Positions 18,501 through 26,687 of a stretch of DNA of 64,000 nt are shown here, in pieces. Both the position numbers and the translations under genes were made by a program. The notes beneath the pieces were generated by a model. It was given only the letters and a program-made list of their open reading frames with translations, was not told the origin of the DNA and did not search any database. The stretch's first letter is position 1; the number at the start of each line of letters is the position of its first letter. The stretch is from Marinagarivorans algicola (GTDB lineage Bacteria; Pseudomonadota; Gammaproteobacteria; Pseudomonadales; Cellvibrionaceae): positions 1 through 64,000 of the forward strand of contig NZ_LGAK01000011.1 of assembly GCF_001292705.1 (NCBI RefSeq), given 5' to 3'.

Positions 18501-19149
18501 GATCGCTACTGCTACCACTAAGCATGATGCGTGTGCCATAAATACGCGAATCAAACCTAATCGCAGTCATCGGATTAGGATCACTCAGCACCTGATCGAG
18601 GTTCTTTTGGCCAATGTCGATACCAATCAAGGTGCACTCTTTGATGTAGTTAAACCACGATTGCTCGATGTCCGAACCGGCGACACGATTTGCATCACCC
18701 AAACCAGAGCGATCCATCACCTGTTTTCTCACTTTAATCAGTGACTGTAAACTGGATGCAAAGCCGTATTCCGTCATGGCGGGAGTTGAGAACGCCGTTT
18801 CAAACAATCGCGTGATTTGAAAGCCAACAGTCGAAATCGTACTACCTGCGGCAGCAACACCGATGGGCACATTATCAACCACTCGAACTTGCCCCGTGTA
18901 CGCATCCTCAATGCTCACTCGGGTACTGGGTCCAAACATGGTTGCAAAGACTAGCCATGAGACTAAAACGTGTTGAAAGTTAATCCCACGACCGCCTTGC
19001 ATTAAGGCCTGAACAGAGACCATCAATACCCCAATGAGCAAGCCAATCCGAACCATTGAAGTAAAATCGCCTGTACCAGTGATCATCGCGACAGCGTTCA
19101 GGACCTGCTCTAAAAAAGCCGAATCCCCGATGGAATAGATTTCCCACAT
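15580..19149 (-). CDS. traG: TraG, mating-pair formation and stabilisation protein
   Basis: An F-type TraG of 1189 residues. It sits in the inner membrane, takes part in pilus assembly and mating-pair stabilisation, and is the target of the exclusion protein Eex in the recipient. Hydrophobic segments at residues 30-70 and 330-450 are membrane spans; the long C-terminal half is soluble, Ser- and Gln-rich. Residues 606-608 are Thr-Asp-Asp (ITNTDDKE); this triplet sets exclusion specificity in SXT/R391, and TDD is, to my knowledge, the R391 form. It begins three bases after traH ends. Confidence 0.95.
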   Translation of the reverse strand: MWEIYSIGDSAFLEQVLNAVAMITGTGDFTSMVRIGLLIGVLMVSVQALMQGGRGINFQHVLVSWLVFATMFGPSTRVSIEDAYTGQVRVVDNVPIGVAAAGSTISTVGFQITRLFETAFSTPAMTEYGFASSLQSLIKVRKQVMDRSGLGDANRVAGSDIEQSWFNYIKECTLIGIDIGQKNLDQVLSDPNPMTAIRFDSRIYGTRIMLSGSSSDLDCTDAYSQLKLMTESTFIPRLKQVLSASLGTSSATDTDDVIRNALNNLGLASVNTQEYMTASVLLPIYEQSVTGKYMDDQAFTAAVMVNQAIEQRNTQWAAEQTLFQSIVRPMMTFFEGFIYAITPLMAFVIALGQIGMRMAGKYLLILLWIQLWMPVMAIINLYIHLTVAGKMSALDAFAGTEVPSFAGMMQMDSVLQTWIATGGMLASSVPAISLMLVYGSAITATHLAGRLQNGDAIDEKLASPDVAKNAPVMQSQSMFQNSALTGSAMTGASNLLSSFSVGNAVGSMVGSAKESMTQATQAFSRQVGNTMSRTFGEKLSYDNLSSVGRQIGSSNSASSAVVNQVTDDLQTRYGFGDDKKDAVRGLVSGVLSGGLRVGGDGTITNTDDKEVADKGFLGRFLGTGGNDSPQGNLPGVDKPDSSRVPKISRLRAGLDLGGNFSGQVESSEGSSRSTTANTLTGEMQSLASSDSRRAEYRDAMVKDLSDSRRSGVEMSLSNQDYQSLQSSAQDVVTASNRFSELDQASYSLSGQRNTDGATLTRLAADNPEVMDYLGRYMNQHVEAGNRLRENLPMYQRLLPDDNQAYVAAAMESLTYSNSSTPAERDNDYQAAMTVMAMATGADLRSIQPRSNEGMSSTAPTFGGIQSQVESGVLGGYEDAATVQTQFNAAQSAYQTNLSGIDGQLNAHQQQAQQAVASDTSTYQSGLISEAGSQWRSRIMADDSGVSGAEMFFNSASAIGDFSGKHTDAALHTLNHFGEDYESYKEQALEDPGSRGFLHNATVASKSTWDGLKAAVDAGTSLENPLTAFNDAYSGSSSQYASEVNWGTKSEAMLAGAFGAAVNNRYGEFLEQYADDFKQEAYSEGQRMGLTPIQSQVFAQAFNEGLAGRVFNSEDSSSWSPEMLGLREQMLNEYRQKDESGAYIPDSVSEEDKAFVDKQIAVISNASLAGDYAQNNLIDIRAYNQASGRN

Positions 19150-19152
19150 GAC

Positions 19153-20541
19153 CTATTCCCCCAGTGCCGTAGATTTAACGGTGTAATAACGCTGCTTGCG
19201 AATGGTCTGAATCACCTGATTAAAATGCGCCAGCAACTCTTGCTCTGAGCCGTATCTTCGCTGTAACGCGGCGTATTCCTCATTGATTTGGCGACGTGCA
19301 CGTTCAAGGTCTTCAGTTAACAACTTCGCATAGGCATGATCTTCTACACCAGAGGTGCTTCTAGCTGCATTGAGCATGTCTTCAACCAATGCTCGGGCCA
19401 TCTCAACAGCAATAAATGGAGCCGCTCGTGAAGCAAACGACCTAGCAGCCCCTTCATTTAATGCAGAAAGTGTTCGAATCATACCGCCAATGCTCGCGGG
19501 AGCCGAGGTCATAAAAGCCTTTTCGGTGGTGCTAGCAGCCCCTGTATTTCGAGCAAATTTAAAAATAATGCCGTTACTAGAACCTGTACCTAGAAGTAAA
19601 TTTTCTACCTGAGTTGATAACCCGGTAAGGGTCACGTTAGTGATTGTCGGGTTCAAACAACCGTCTTGCGTCACTGTGTCACATCGGTACATAGCGACGT
19701 TACCGCCATGAATTAGATGCTCAATAGTCACTTTATTGCCATTCAGTCTGGTCAGTTTTGGGGCTTTACCTTGGCCATCAGCGGCATTCGCTAAATCACC
19801 AACGATGATCGAGCCCGTCACTGACATAACCGCTTCAAGAAAACGGTCATCCCCCGATGCAAACCAGCTTGATGCCGAGTGACGTTTCAGTGCTCGCCAA
19901 ACCAAGTTGCCTTTAATCGTTTTGTTCACATCAGATGCCGCGACACTTGAAGCATTCTCGTATGGGTTCTTACCATTGGACTCACTCCAACTGGTAAAAA
20001 CGTCTCCAGCCCCTTTAAGTGAGCTCAACATGCTGGCTTCTGTTTGCCCCTTTTTACCAAAAGCAGCCAAGGTATCGTTCACGACTCCCTGAGCCATTTG
20101 ACAGGAATTGCCAAAATACTCGTTCAACTGCTGGATTTTCTTTTGCAGAGTCTCCATGTGCTGGGAACATTTCTCACACATAGCACTGAGCGCCAATTGG
20201 AATGCGTACCCCTTGGCGTTTGCAGCAACAGAGCGAAGTAATTGAACAAACTGATCCGCGTTAACAAATGACAAACTTCCAGCGAACATATCAATGCCGC
20301 CACAACCAGCTTGGAATGACGGAGGCACCATAGAGACGAGGTTTTCGTTCATGATCCTGTTACGAACAACAACACTTCCACCAGATATAACGCCACGCCG
20401 CTGACTCTCGAATACACCAGGCGCAGTGGTGTTGGTCATTGAACCAAACAACTGATTCATCTCCTGCTGCAAGCTTGCTTGGCTCATAGATGAAAAACCA
20501 ATCGCACAGGCGATTAGCGATACTTGGAATACTTTTTTCAT
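19153..20541 (-). CDS. traH: TraH, conjugative pilus assembly protein
   Basis: A 462-residue periplasmic or outer-membrane-associated F-type assembly protein. A signal peptide (VFQVSLIACAIGFSSMSQAS) opens it. The family core is plain: PPSFQAGCGGIDMFAGSLSFVNADQFVQLLR and ALSAMCEKCSQHMETLQ, with conserved cysteines. The last 60 residues are rich in charged helix (LLTEDLERARRQINEEYAALQRRYG) and may be coiled coil. It is between traF and traG with almost no spacing, the standard F-type order. Confidence 0.95.
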   Translation of the reverse strand: MKKVFQVSLIACAIGFSSMSQASLQQEMNQLFGSMTNTTAPGVFESQRRGVISGGSVVVRNRIMNENLVSMVPPSFQAGCGGIDMFAGSLSFVNADQFVQLLRSVAANAKGYAFQLALSAMCEKCSQHMETLQKKIQQLNEYFGNSCQMAQGVVNDTLAAFGKKGQTEASMLSSLKGAGDVFTSWSESNGKNPYENASSVAASDVNKTIKGNLVWRALKRHSASSWFASGDDRFLEAVMSVTGSIIVGDLANAADGQGKAPKLTRLNGNKVTIEHLIHGGNVAMYRCDTVTQDGCLNPTITNVTLTGLSTQVENLLLGTGSSNGIIFKFARNTGAASTTEKAFMTSAPASIGGMIRTLSALNEGAARSFASRAAPFIAVEMARALVEDMLNAARSTSGVEDHAYAKLLTEDLERARRQINEEYAALQRRYGSEQELLAHFNQVIQTIRKQRYYTVKSTALGE

Positions 20542-20543
20542 CG

Positions 20544-21488
20544 TTATAACCCTCCTTGTGCACGCAGATAGCGAACAAGGAACTCAGGGTCCTGTAATAT
20601 TTTTTCGTTAAGCTCTTGGGCTGACATCGCGAGTGACACGCCGGGCTGAACAGGTCTGGTGGCATAGTAAGTTTGATCGTCAATCCAACCGGCTTGATGG
20701 GCTGCAAGAATGATTCGATTATTGAGCTCATCAAGGCTCATTGCGCCCTGGCCAATCGGAGTGATGACATTAGGCGGGTCAACTAAGAAGACCGCAGGAA
20801 CAGTCGTAACGGACAACGATTGTGCTTGTCCTGAATCGACTTTGTAATTTGGAAATTCTCCACTTGGTAAAGGCAAGCCATCGACAGCAATAGCAAACAC
20901 CTCGAAACCGTAGTTCAAAGCCATGGATTCGATGATAGGCGCTTGAGCATGGCAATAAGGGCAATCCGAACGATAGAAGAAGAACAAGCCAGCCCGTTTT
21001 GCTACTTCACCTAAAGCAACATCCCGTTGAGCGCCAGCTTCTCGATCCATCCGATTAGCAGCATAGGTCGCCAAGGGTCTGCGACTGATTTCATCCAAAA
21101 CAGGATCGCCCATGACCACCTGCTGACTAACATCAGCAAACTGTGAGCCCTTATCCATCATGACTCGCTGGAGATACAGATAGGCTCTGACATTCTCATT
21201 CGTCGGCTCATCAATTGCCTTGTCCATGAACGACTGCATGTGCTCTCGGAACCAGGCAGCACTGAAGGGTTTTAGCTCGTCCTTTGTGGGCTCCATGACT
21301 CCAGATTCCGGCATTATTTGCTCTTCAGACTCCGCTGGCTCAGGAATGACCTGATACCAAAACCAGCCTTCCTGACCACGCTGATAGAATTGCCCATCAC
21401 TAGCATAGGCGGGCATGATGAATAGAAAGAAAATAATGATTGGGATGGTCACCCATAGGATGAACCAAGGTAACAAAGGCGTTCTCAT
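20544..21488 (-). CDS. traF: TraF, thioredoxin-fold pilus assembly protein
   Basis: A 314-residue F-type TraF with a membrane or signal segment at the N-terminus (WFILWVTIPIIIFFLFIM) and a thioredoxin fold carrying CPYC in FYRSDCPYCHAQAP. F-plasmid TraF lacks the second cysteine, whereas ICE forms often keep both, so redox activity in the periplasm is likely. I chose the ATG at 21488 with GGAG seven bases upstream over a GTG at 21509. Its ribosome-binding site is in a hairpin (21490-21518). Confidence 0.93.
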   Translation of the reverse strand: MRTPLLPWFILWVTIPIIIFFLFIMPAYASDGQFYQRGQEGWFWYQVIPEPAESEEQIMPESGVMEPTKDELKPFSAAWFREHMQSFMDKAIDEPTNENVRAYLYLQRVMMDKGSQFADVSQQVVMGDPVLDEISRRPLATYAANRMDREAGAQRDVALGEVAKRAGLFFFYRSDCPYCHAQAPIIESMALNYGFEVFAIAVDGLPLPSGEFPNYKVDSGQAQSLSVTTVPAVFLVDPPNVITPIGQGAMSLDELNNRIILAAHQAGWIDDQTYYATRPVQPGVSLAMSAQELNEKILQDPEFLVRYLRAQGGL

Positions 21489-21518
21489 TGTCAGCTCCAG
21501 AAATTTCACAGAGCTAAC
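21489..21518 (-). promoter_or_regulatory. SD-sequestering leader hairpin of traF
   Basis: On the minus strand GTTAGCTC pairs with GAGCTGAC across a 13-base loop, eight pairs with one G-U. The second arm contains the GAG of the ribosome-binding site, and the ATG follows one base later. Confidence 0.6.
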
Positions 21519-21580
21519 ATGCTAAAGATCCCTGTAAGAGCGATTGGCCAGATAGATGAAGGAATCGTGTGTGTTTCTGA

Positions 21581-22285
21581 CTATCTATTAAACACTGTTA
21601 CTAACGTAAGTGCTTTGGCTGATGGCACCATCACAAAGTGCATACCAGAGCTCCCATGACACCAAAACTCTGCCTGTACGAAATATTTTTTTGCTTTCTT
21701 TGAAGCTATACATTCTGGCAATAAAGATTTTGCCAATTCTGTGCTACACAATTTAGAGCACAAAGCCTTCCAAGGATGCTTAGGAGCACCGTCTGAAAGC
21801 CGTTCCACAAACCGTTCCAGTGCATGACGAGTCACCACAACAGGTCCAATGTTCGGAACATTGATTAGCTCATCGATTTCTCTGACGGTAGCATTATCGA
21901 CGCTGTATTCCTCGAAGGGATATGAGAGCCAATCGTCACGCTTTTCTACCGAGATCTGTGCTTCTTGGTAACGGGTGAGCAAGAACCTAGTCAGGCTGTA
22001 AAGTGAATGCTGAGTTGAGCGTTGTTTCTGTAACTTTTTGATGGCTCCTTTACTGACCCGGATTTGAAGGCCATTGCCGCTTCGGTTACTCCCCATCACC
22101 TCTTTCACTGACAGTAGGTGATGAATCGCATAGAGCTCAGCTGCAATTGGCTTTTGCTGCTCAGGTAGCTTGTCGTATTGCTCACCTAAATCGACCTTTA
22201 GTTCACCACCTCTTCGAAGGCCGGTCTTCCAGTAAACCGTAAACTCACCATCAATCTGCTTTGTTAACAGGGTTAATACCATCAT
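21581..22285 (-). CDS. hypothetical protein between primase and traF
   Basis: A 234-residue protein I do not recognise. It starts after AGGAG. The middle has KGAIKKLQKQRSTQHSLYSL and LINVPNIGPVVVTRHALERFVERL, a stretch like those in small nuclease or toxin-like proteins but without a catalytic motif I can name. No membrane segment or signal is seen. It occupies hotspot 3 of SXT-type elements (between the primase-end gene and traF) and is separated from the primase gene by a strong terminator, so it has its own transcript. Confidence 0.6.
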   Translation of the reverse strand: MMVLTLLTKQIDGEFTVYWKTGLRRGGELKVDLGEQYDKLPEQQKPIAAELYAIHHLLSVKEVMGSNRSGNGLQIRVSKGAIKKLQKQRSTQHSLYSLTRFLLTRYQEAQISVEKRDDWLSYPFEEYSVDNATVREIDELINVPNIGPVVVTRHALERFVERLSDGAPKHPWKALCSKLCSTELAKSLLPECIASKKAKKYFVQAEFWCHGSSGMHFVMVPSAKALTLVTVFNR

Positions 22286-22347
22286 GTTTGTTCTCCTATT
22301 GATTATCTATTTTTCATTCTCCATGTTTTTTCAAATATGCAAGGCGC

Positions 22348-22371
22348 AAAAAAAAGGGGCCGAAGCCCCTT
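22348..22371 (-). terminator. Rho-independent terminator of the DNA-processing operon
   Basis: On the minus strand AAGGGGC-TTCG-GCCCCTT is followed by an eight-base T-run, directly after the primase gene stop. It is a textbook terminator ending the leftward ssb-to-primase block. Confidence 0.92.
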
Positions 22372-22374
22372 GGA

Positions 22375-23448
22375 TCAGATATGAACTTTAGGAAAGCCCA
22401 TGGCACCGTAAACATTCAGCACATCATTCCAATCCCAACTTTTCACGCCAAGTGACGTTGGTATCGGGGGGATCAGAACTTGTGTCAGAATGCCTTTCTG
22501 CCAGGCTTTTTTCTTGAGTTCATTCGCTGCATTCAGGCCGGTCTCAGAGAGATCGTGGTCTGCCCAGATGCACAGCATTTTCACATTACTTGGTGGTTCA
22601 AACCTAGCCAGTAAGGTTGCATTCACAACCGACCAACATGTTTGCCCCGTTGCTCTGGTTACCGCTAGGGCCGTTTCTATACCTTCAGAAACACCTAGTA
22701 CTTCACCAGGCTCACCTATAGGAATGGCACCACCAGTGATTGTTCTGTCACTTGGTATCGGCATCATCTTTTTAGGCTTTTCAACCGGTGCTTTGAATCC
22801 ATCTTCACTTAGGTAGATCCGATGAAACGTAGCCGAACGCCCCTGCTGAGTAACGATTTTACCTAGCAGCGCTGGGTAGCTATCGATAAACAGACCATCT
22901 TCGTCATGGTAAGGCAAGTTTGGATGAAACCTCAGCACCGAATCCCATTCAGGACGAAGCCGCGTAACAATGCCACGACGATGCAAGTAGTTCCAAACAG
23001 GTTGCGCACGAGTATCTGCAAGAGATAACGTTTCTCCCCACGTTTGATTCAAACGATGGATAATCGCTTTGTCCTCGTCCTGCTTTCTAGCCCTCCATTC
23101 AACTGCGTTACTCGGTATTGGCCGAATAGGCGCTTGTATTTGTCCGGGTTGAATACCTAGAACTTGGCCGATTGCTTCAATAGACTGAGCAAAGTTCCAT
23201 CCATTAATCCAAGACAACAGTTCAAAGCCATCATGAAAGATACCGCAGGTGTTACAAACGCCACCTCCGGTATATTCAGCATCTTTGAATAGCCTAAAGC
23301 CATCACGACCGCCATGAACAGGACACGCCACATGACGGCCTTTTCGAGCAATGGCGGCATCAAGTTCTGGCACCAATGCCGCTAATACTTGAAGCCATTG
23401 GCCATTAAGATATGGCCTTACTGTTTCAATTTGTAAAGGTAACGCCAT
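22375..23448 (-). CDS. DNA primase-like protein (zinc finger plus TOPRIM)
   Basis: A 357-residue protein of the TraC/P4-alpha-like primase group. The N-terminal zinc finger has Cys42, His45, Cys65 and Cys68 (ACPVHGG and GGVCNTCG). The TOPRIM domain is seen in GVSEGIETALAV, with the catalytic Glu, and LCIWADHDLSETG with the acidic pair. No helicase domain follows. It would prime lagging-strand synthesis on transferred single-stranded DNA. It is the last gene of the DNA-processing block, with AAGGAGG before the start and a distinctive double hairpin upstream (23461-23540). Confidence 0.85.
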   Translation of the reverse strand: MALPLQIETVRPYLNGQWLQVLAALVPELDAAIARKGRHVACPVHGGRDGFRLFKDAEYTGGGVCNTCGIFHDGFELLSWINGWNFAQSIEAIGQVLGIQPGQIQAPIRPIPSNAVEWRARKQDEDKAIIHRLNQTWGETLSLADTRAQPVWNYLHRRGIVTRLRPEWDSVLRFHPNLPYHDEDGLFIDSYPALLGKIVTQQGRSATFHRIYLSEDGFKAPVEKPKKMMPIPSDRTITGGAIPIGEPGEVLGVSEGIETALAVTRATGQTCWSVVNATLLARFEPPSNVKMLCIWADHDLSETGLNAANELKKKAWQKGILTQVLIPPIPTSLGVKSWDWNDVLNVYGAMGFPKVHI

Positions 23449-23460
23449 ATAACCTCCTTA

Positions 23461-23540
23461 AGTTAAAAGCCGACTCCTACCACTGGTGGTAAAAGTCAGC
23501 TTGGGTCCTGCATTGAGCCGTTTGGTTAATGCAGGAACGT
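23461..23540 (-). promoter_or_regulatory. two hairpins upstream of the primase gene
   Basis: On the minus strand TCCTGCATT pairs with AATGCAGGA, then AAGCTGACT and ACCAC pair with GTGGT and AGTCGGCTT (one G-U or mismatch). The ribosome-binding site AAGGAGG follows unpaired. This leader therefore differs from the SD-pairing leaders of the neighbouring genes. Confidence 0.6.
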
Positions 23541-23881
23541 TAGTCAAGCTGGATACCATGTCGTCTTAATAGCCACATGATGGAATCACGAAGCACATCA
23601 GGATCGACAACCGCAGCCATTGCGCAAACACGAAAGCAAAATGGCGCTAATTCGTCATTTTGAATCCACGACAACACATCCTTGCGCAACCGAGTGCTGA
23701 CACGACCGTCCAGCAATACTCGGATCGCATCCAATAGAATGCCTTCGCGTAACTGCCAGATTTCCGTGTCAGACCAAGTGACTGGGGCATCATCAAACTC
23801 AAATAGAAATTCGAGCTGTGATGACGTGTGTTGATGGGACTGCTTTTGTGATGTAGGAGAATGGGCAATGCGCCCATTCAT
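23540..23881 (-). CDS. hypothetical protein downstream of radC
   Basis: A 113-residue acidic protein that I do not recognise. Its start overlaps the radC stop, so it is translated with radC. The N-terminal 25 residues are polar (SPTSQKQSHQHTSSQLEF); the rest is helical, with LREGILLDAIRVLLDGRVSTRLRKDVLSWI and a C-terminal DSIMWLLRRHGIQLD. There is no catalytic or membrane motif. Similar small genes occur at this place in SXT-type elements. Confidence 0.6.
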   Translation of the reverse strand: MNGRIAHSPTSQKQSHQHTSSQLEFLFEFDDAPVTWSDTEIWQLREGILLDAIRVLLDGRVSTRLRKDVLSWIQNDELAPFCFRVCAMAAVVDPDVLRDSIMWLLRRHGIQLD

Positions 23882-24378
23882 TAAAGATAACCGCGTTCGG
23901 CAAGCGAAACGCAGCCCTCGGATGCGACCACGACATGGTCAAGCGTTCGAATATCAACAAGTGACAAGGCGTCACGGAGTCGATGAGTAATGCGTTTATC
24001 AGCTTCACTGGGTTCAGGATCACCCGATGGATGGTTATGAACCAGTATCACTGCTGCTGCATTAAGTTCTAGCGCTCGTTTTGTTACTTCCCTTGGATAC
24101 ACGCTCGCCGCATCTAAAGTGCCTTTGAACAGCTCTTCAAATTGAATGACGCGATGCTTTGTATCAAGAAACAGCACACCAAAAACCTCGTGCTCATACT
24201 CGTGCATCAGTGTTTGCAGGTATGAGAACGCCGATGATGGCTGTTCAATTTTGCGACCTTTACTCAATCGACCACGGGCAAGCTTGAGCGCCATATCTAA
24301 GATATCCGCTTCAGTCACTTGCTCAGGAACGATGTAAGTACCGGCTTCTTCGCCAGCTAAGAACTTTCTGTTTTTCAT
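23881..24378 (-). CDS. radC: RadC-family JAB-domain protein
   Basis: A 165-residue RadC/YeeS-type protein. The JAB metalloprotease-like motif is complete: VHNHPSGDPEPSEAD, giving the His-x-His and downstream Asp ligands. The family is widespread on mobile elements; its biochemical role is still unclear despite the DNA repair label. I chose the ATG at 24378 (MKNRKF) with GGAG seven bases upstream. Its leader is one of the two-hairpin type. Confidence 0.88.
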   Translation of the reverse strand: MKNRKFLAGEEAGTYIVPEQVTEADILDMALKLARGRLSKGRKIEQPSSAFSYLQTLMHEYEHEVFGVLFLDTKHRVIQFEELFKGTLDAASVYPREVTKRALELNAAAVILVHNHPSGDPEPSEADKRITHRLRDALSLVDIRTLDHVVVASEGCVSLAERGYL

Positions 24379-24443
24379 AGGAGTCTCCAAAAAAAGCGGA
24401 GACGAACCCATGCCCTGACGGAGACGGAATCGTCCCCGCAGGG
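24379..24443 (-). promoter_or_regulatory. two-hairpin leader of radC
   Basis: Hairpin A (24413-24443): CCCTG-CGGGGAC pairs with GTCTCCG-CAGGG. Hairpin B (24383-24403): GTCTCC pairs with GGAGAC across a nine-base loop; the second arm holds the ribosome-binding site and the ATG follows four bases later. Confidence 0.7.
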
Positions 24444-24460
24444 TGGTAAAATTGATGTGG

Positions 24461-26116
24461 TTACTGAATTAACAGTTGTTGTGTTACTTCGAATAACTCA
24501 CGCTTTAGATCTTTGACGTCATTAATCACAATGCTTTGAGGAAAGAATTTCTCAACACTGCGTGTTTGAATCCCGATCCCCAGCAGCTCAAAGCCACTGC
24601 GTCTGCACCGGTCAACAATGTCATGCGTGGCAGCCCAATCATCTGGGTCACCATCCGTTAGCACTATCATTAGCTTTCGCTTCTGTTTTTGCGCTAACAA
24701 ACTGTTTGCCGCAAACCACATCGCTTGTGCCATAGGCGTACAACCTCGTGGTTTTTGGTCAAAACAGGCGGCCCGATGTCGAACCGATTGCTTGGGCAAT
24801 AACGCGATAGAAACTTCCTGATGAATACCAGGAAAATAACTGACCGCAGGTACAACACCCGGTATGCCTTCCAGTGCCATGGCCAAAGCCAAAGCGGCTT
24901 CATTGGCAACATGAAAGTACTTTCGATTACCTTCGCCAATGGGTTTACCCATTGAACCCGATATATCGACCAGCAAGTGCACAGCAGCATTAGGCGCAAT
25001 GCGAGGTTGCCTTTGAATAAACAATCTCGACTCACCTGCTTGTGAAGCGGCAAGACGATGGGTTGCAACTCGAAGACCGTGCCGTTTGGCATGATTCCGA
25101 TTGTCCTGACTGGACTGAACCATGCCCCTAAGTCGGGCTCGAATTTGAGCCGACTCAGACGCCGATAAGGTCAAAATGGCCTCATCACCCAACATAGCCT
25201 GCTCTGCTTGAGGCAAACTGAGTGGTGTAACGCCCTGATGTCCTTCAGCTTGTTCCGACAACACTTCTGCCACTTGGGCAAAGGTATCGGGTTCAAACTG
25301 AGCGGCACTGGCCTCTAAGGCTTGTCGCAAATTGTCAGCTTGATCAGAGTTATCTGAATCACCCGTTTCAGCGGCATCCCCCATTGCAGACGATGCTGCT
25401 TCTGGGGTTTGACTGTCACTACTGTTATTGCTGTCATTACTCGCATCTTGTCCAATGTCATTACCGCTATCAGCATCCGACTCATCCTGTGGTGGACGAG
25501 ATTCTTCTTCCAACATGGCAACGATGGCATCGACAAGTTTTAGCACTTCACCTGTAGACCCTAAGCTAGGCACTGCTGTCAGCATGGCACTTAACCGGCT
25601 CATCGCTGCGGCTGGAAAGAGTTGTCTGACTCTTTCATCAACTGCTTGATACAAAGGCGTCAGCGCTTTCTGGCCCAGAAAATGGCATCTCAAGCGGAAC
25701 AACAACCAGGCTTGCAAGTTAGATGCAGGCTCAAGCTGTTCAGGTACACTCATTTGCTGAGTGTCCACCATGTACTCAATCACTTGCGAAATACTGCGCC
25801 GGGTTCCGGGGTAATCCTTTGCCAATTCGTTTTCAATGCGAACATCCTCAATAATATTGAGAAGTGCCTTACGGATCGGCTTGGACGACGCCTTCTGCAC
25901 CATGTCAAAATTAGTATGCCGAATATGCGCCGCTTCATGAGCCAGATAACCCCAAGCTATCTGTTGATAGTGTGGGTCGTCTGGGTTTGCTGTTGGGATC
26001 ACAATCCGATCACCATCGGTAAACGCATCTTGTCCTTGAATAAGCACCTTCACACCAAACTTTTCGCCATAAGCTGCGGCAACGATTGGTAGTGCGTTTT
26101 TTAATGGATGATTCAT
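24461..26116 (-). CDS. CobT-like VWA-domain protein
   Basis: A 551-residue protein of the cobaltochelatase CobT group found on SXT/R391 elements. The N-terminal 200 residues are metallopeptidase-like in appearance (GYLAHEAAHIRHTNFD, an HExxH-type site). A long acidic, Asp/Ser/Asn-rich linker lies at 205-265. The C-terminal VWA domain has the MIDAS DxSxS (LVDISGSMGKP) and the later acidic VLTDGDPDDW. There are no cobalamin genes nearby; with the CobS-like AAA+ gene it likely forms a MoxR/VWA chaperone pair. Confidence 0.85.
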   Translation of the reverse strand: MNHPLKNALPIVAAAYGEKFGVKVLIQGQDAFTDGDRIVIPTANPDDPHYQQIAWGYLAHEAAHIRHTNFDMVQKASSKPIRKALLNIIEDVRIENELAKDYPGTRRSISQVIEYMVDTQQMSVPEQLEPASNLQAWLLFRLRCHFLGQKALTPLYQAVDERVRQLFPAAAMSRLSAMLTAVPSLGSTGEVLKLVDAIVAMLEEESRPPQDESDADSGNDIGQDASNDSNNSSDSQTPEAASSAMGDAAETGDSDNSDQADNLRQALEASAAQFEPDTFAQVAEVLSEQAEGHQGVTPLSLPQAEQAMLGDEAILTLSASESAQIRARLRGMVQSSQDNRNHAKRHGLRVATHRLAASQAGESRLFIQRQPRIAPNAAVHLLVDISGSMGKPIGEGNRKYFHVANEAALALAMALEGIPGVVPAVSYFPGIHQEVSIALLPKQSVRHRAACFDQKPRGCTPMAQAMWFAANSLLAQKQKRKLMIVLTDGDPDDWAATHDIVDRCRRSGFELLGIGIQTRSVEKFFPQSIVINDVKDLKRELFEVTQQLLIQ

Positions 26117-26174
26117 GGGAGTCTCCTAATCATTAGGGGGAATACTCCCTCAGCGGGAGCGTTTCCCCGCTGGG
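26117..26174 (-). promoter_or_regulatory. two-hairpin leader of the CobT-like gene
   Basis: Hairpin A (26147-26174): CCCAGCGGGG pairs with CTCCCGCTGAGGG. Hairpin B (26117-26149): GGGAGTATTCC pairs with GGAGACTCCC with a small bulge, covering the ribosome-binding site; the ATG follows at once. Confidence 0.7.
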
Positions 26175-26185
26175 AATGTGGGTGT

Positions 26186-26626
26186 TTAAACCTGTGCTTT
26201 TAGCTTATCCAGGTCGTATTTTTGACCTAACCAAGCTACCAATTCAGCAGGACTTTCATGCTGCTCAAATGACGTTTTAAGCTGGTCTAAACTCAGGATG
26301 TCATCCAATGTCAGACCGTACTGGTCTTGTAACTGAGTAGACACCTCGTGTTGATATTGCAGCCAGGCCCGCTCATGAGCGGTTTGCTGCAATGCCATGT
26401 TTGGAACAAATACCATAGCGGTTACCCAAGCTCCTTGTGCGTCCGCATCTGCGATCAACACAGGGTTCTTGGGGATCACGACACTATGTGTTGAGTACGA
26501 CCGTTGTACTAACATTCGACAACACGCCAGTTCTGGTATCGATTCACTTTCAACAGCATCAGCCACACCACGAAAATGTGCTTCAAACTGGTTCAGTTGG
26601 CTGGGGTTATGGATGGTTGATTGCAT
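26186..26626 (-). CDS. conserved hypothetical protein in the CobS/CobT block
   Basis: A 146-residue protein I do not recognise. The sequence shows no signal, membrane segment or metal site. The C-terminal half is helical and charged (LQQTAHERAWLQYQHEVSTQLQDQ, LTLDDILSLDQL). It lies between the VWA gene and the DUF3150 gene with its own hairpin leader, so it is likely part of the same chaperone-like module. Confidence 0.65.
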   Translation of the reverse strand: MQSTIHNPSQLNQFEAHFRGVADAVESESIPELACCRMLVQRSYSTHSVVIPKNPVLIADADAQGAWVTAMVFVPNMALQQTAHERAWLQYQHEVSTQLQDQYGLTLDDILSLDQLKTSFEQHESPAELVAWLGQKYDLDKLKAQV

Positions 26627-26683
26627 AATTTCCTCTTACATAGTTCAGAGGACATGCGCACTTCAGGGCAACATGCCCTCAAG
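26627..26683 (-). promoter_or_regulatory. two-hairpin leader of the 146-residue gene
   Basis: Hairpin A (26661-26683): CTTGAGGGC pairs with GCCCTGAAG with one mismatch. Hairpin B (26631-26652): TCCTC pairs with GAGGA across a 12-base loop, the shortest B stem of the set; the arm is the ribosome-binding site. Confidence 0.6.
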
Positions 26684-26687
26684 GACG

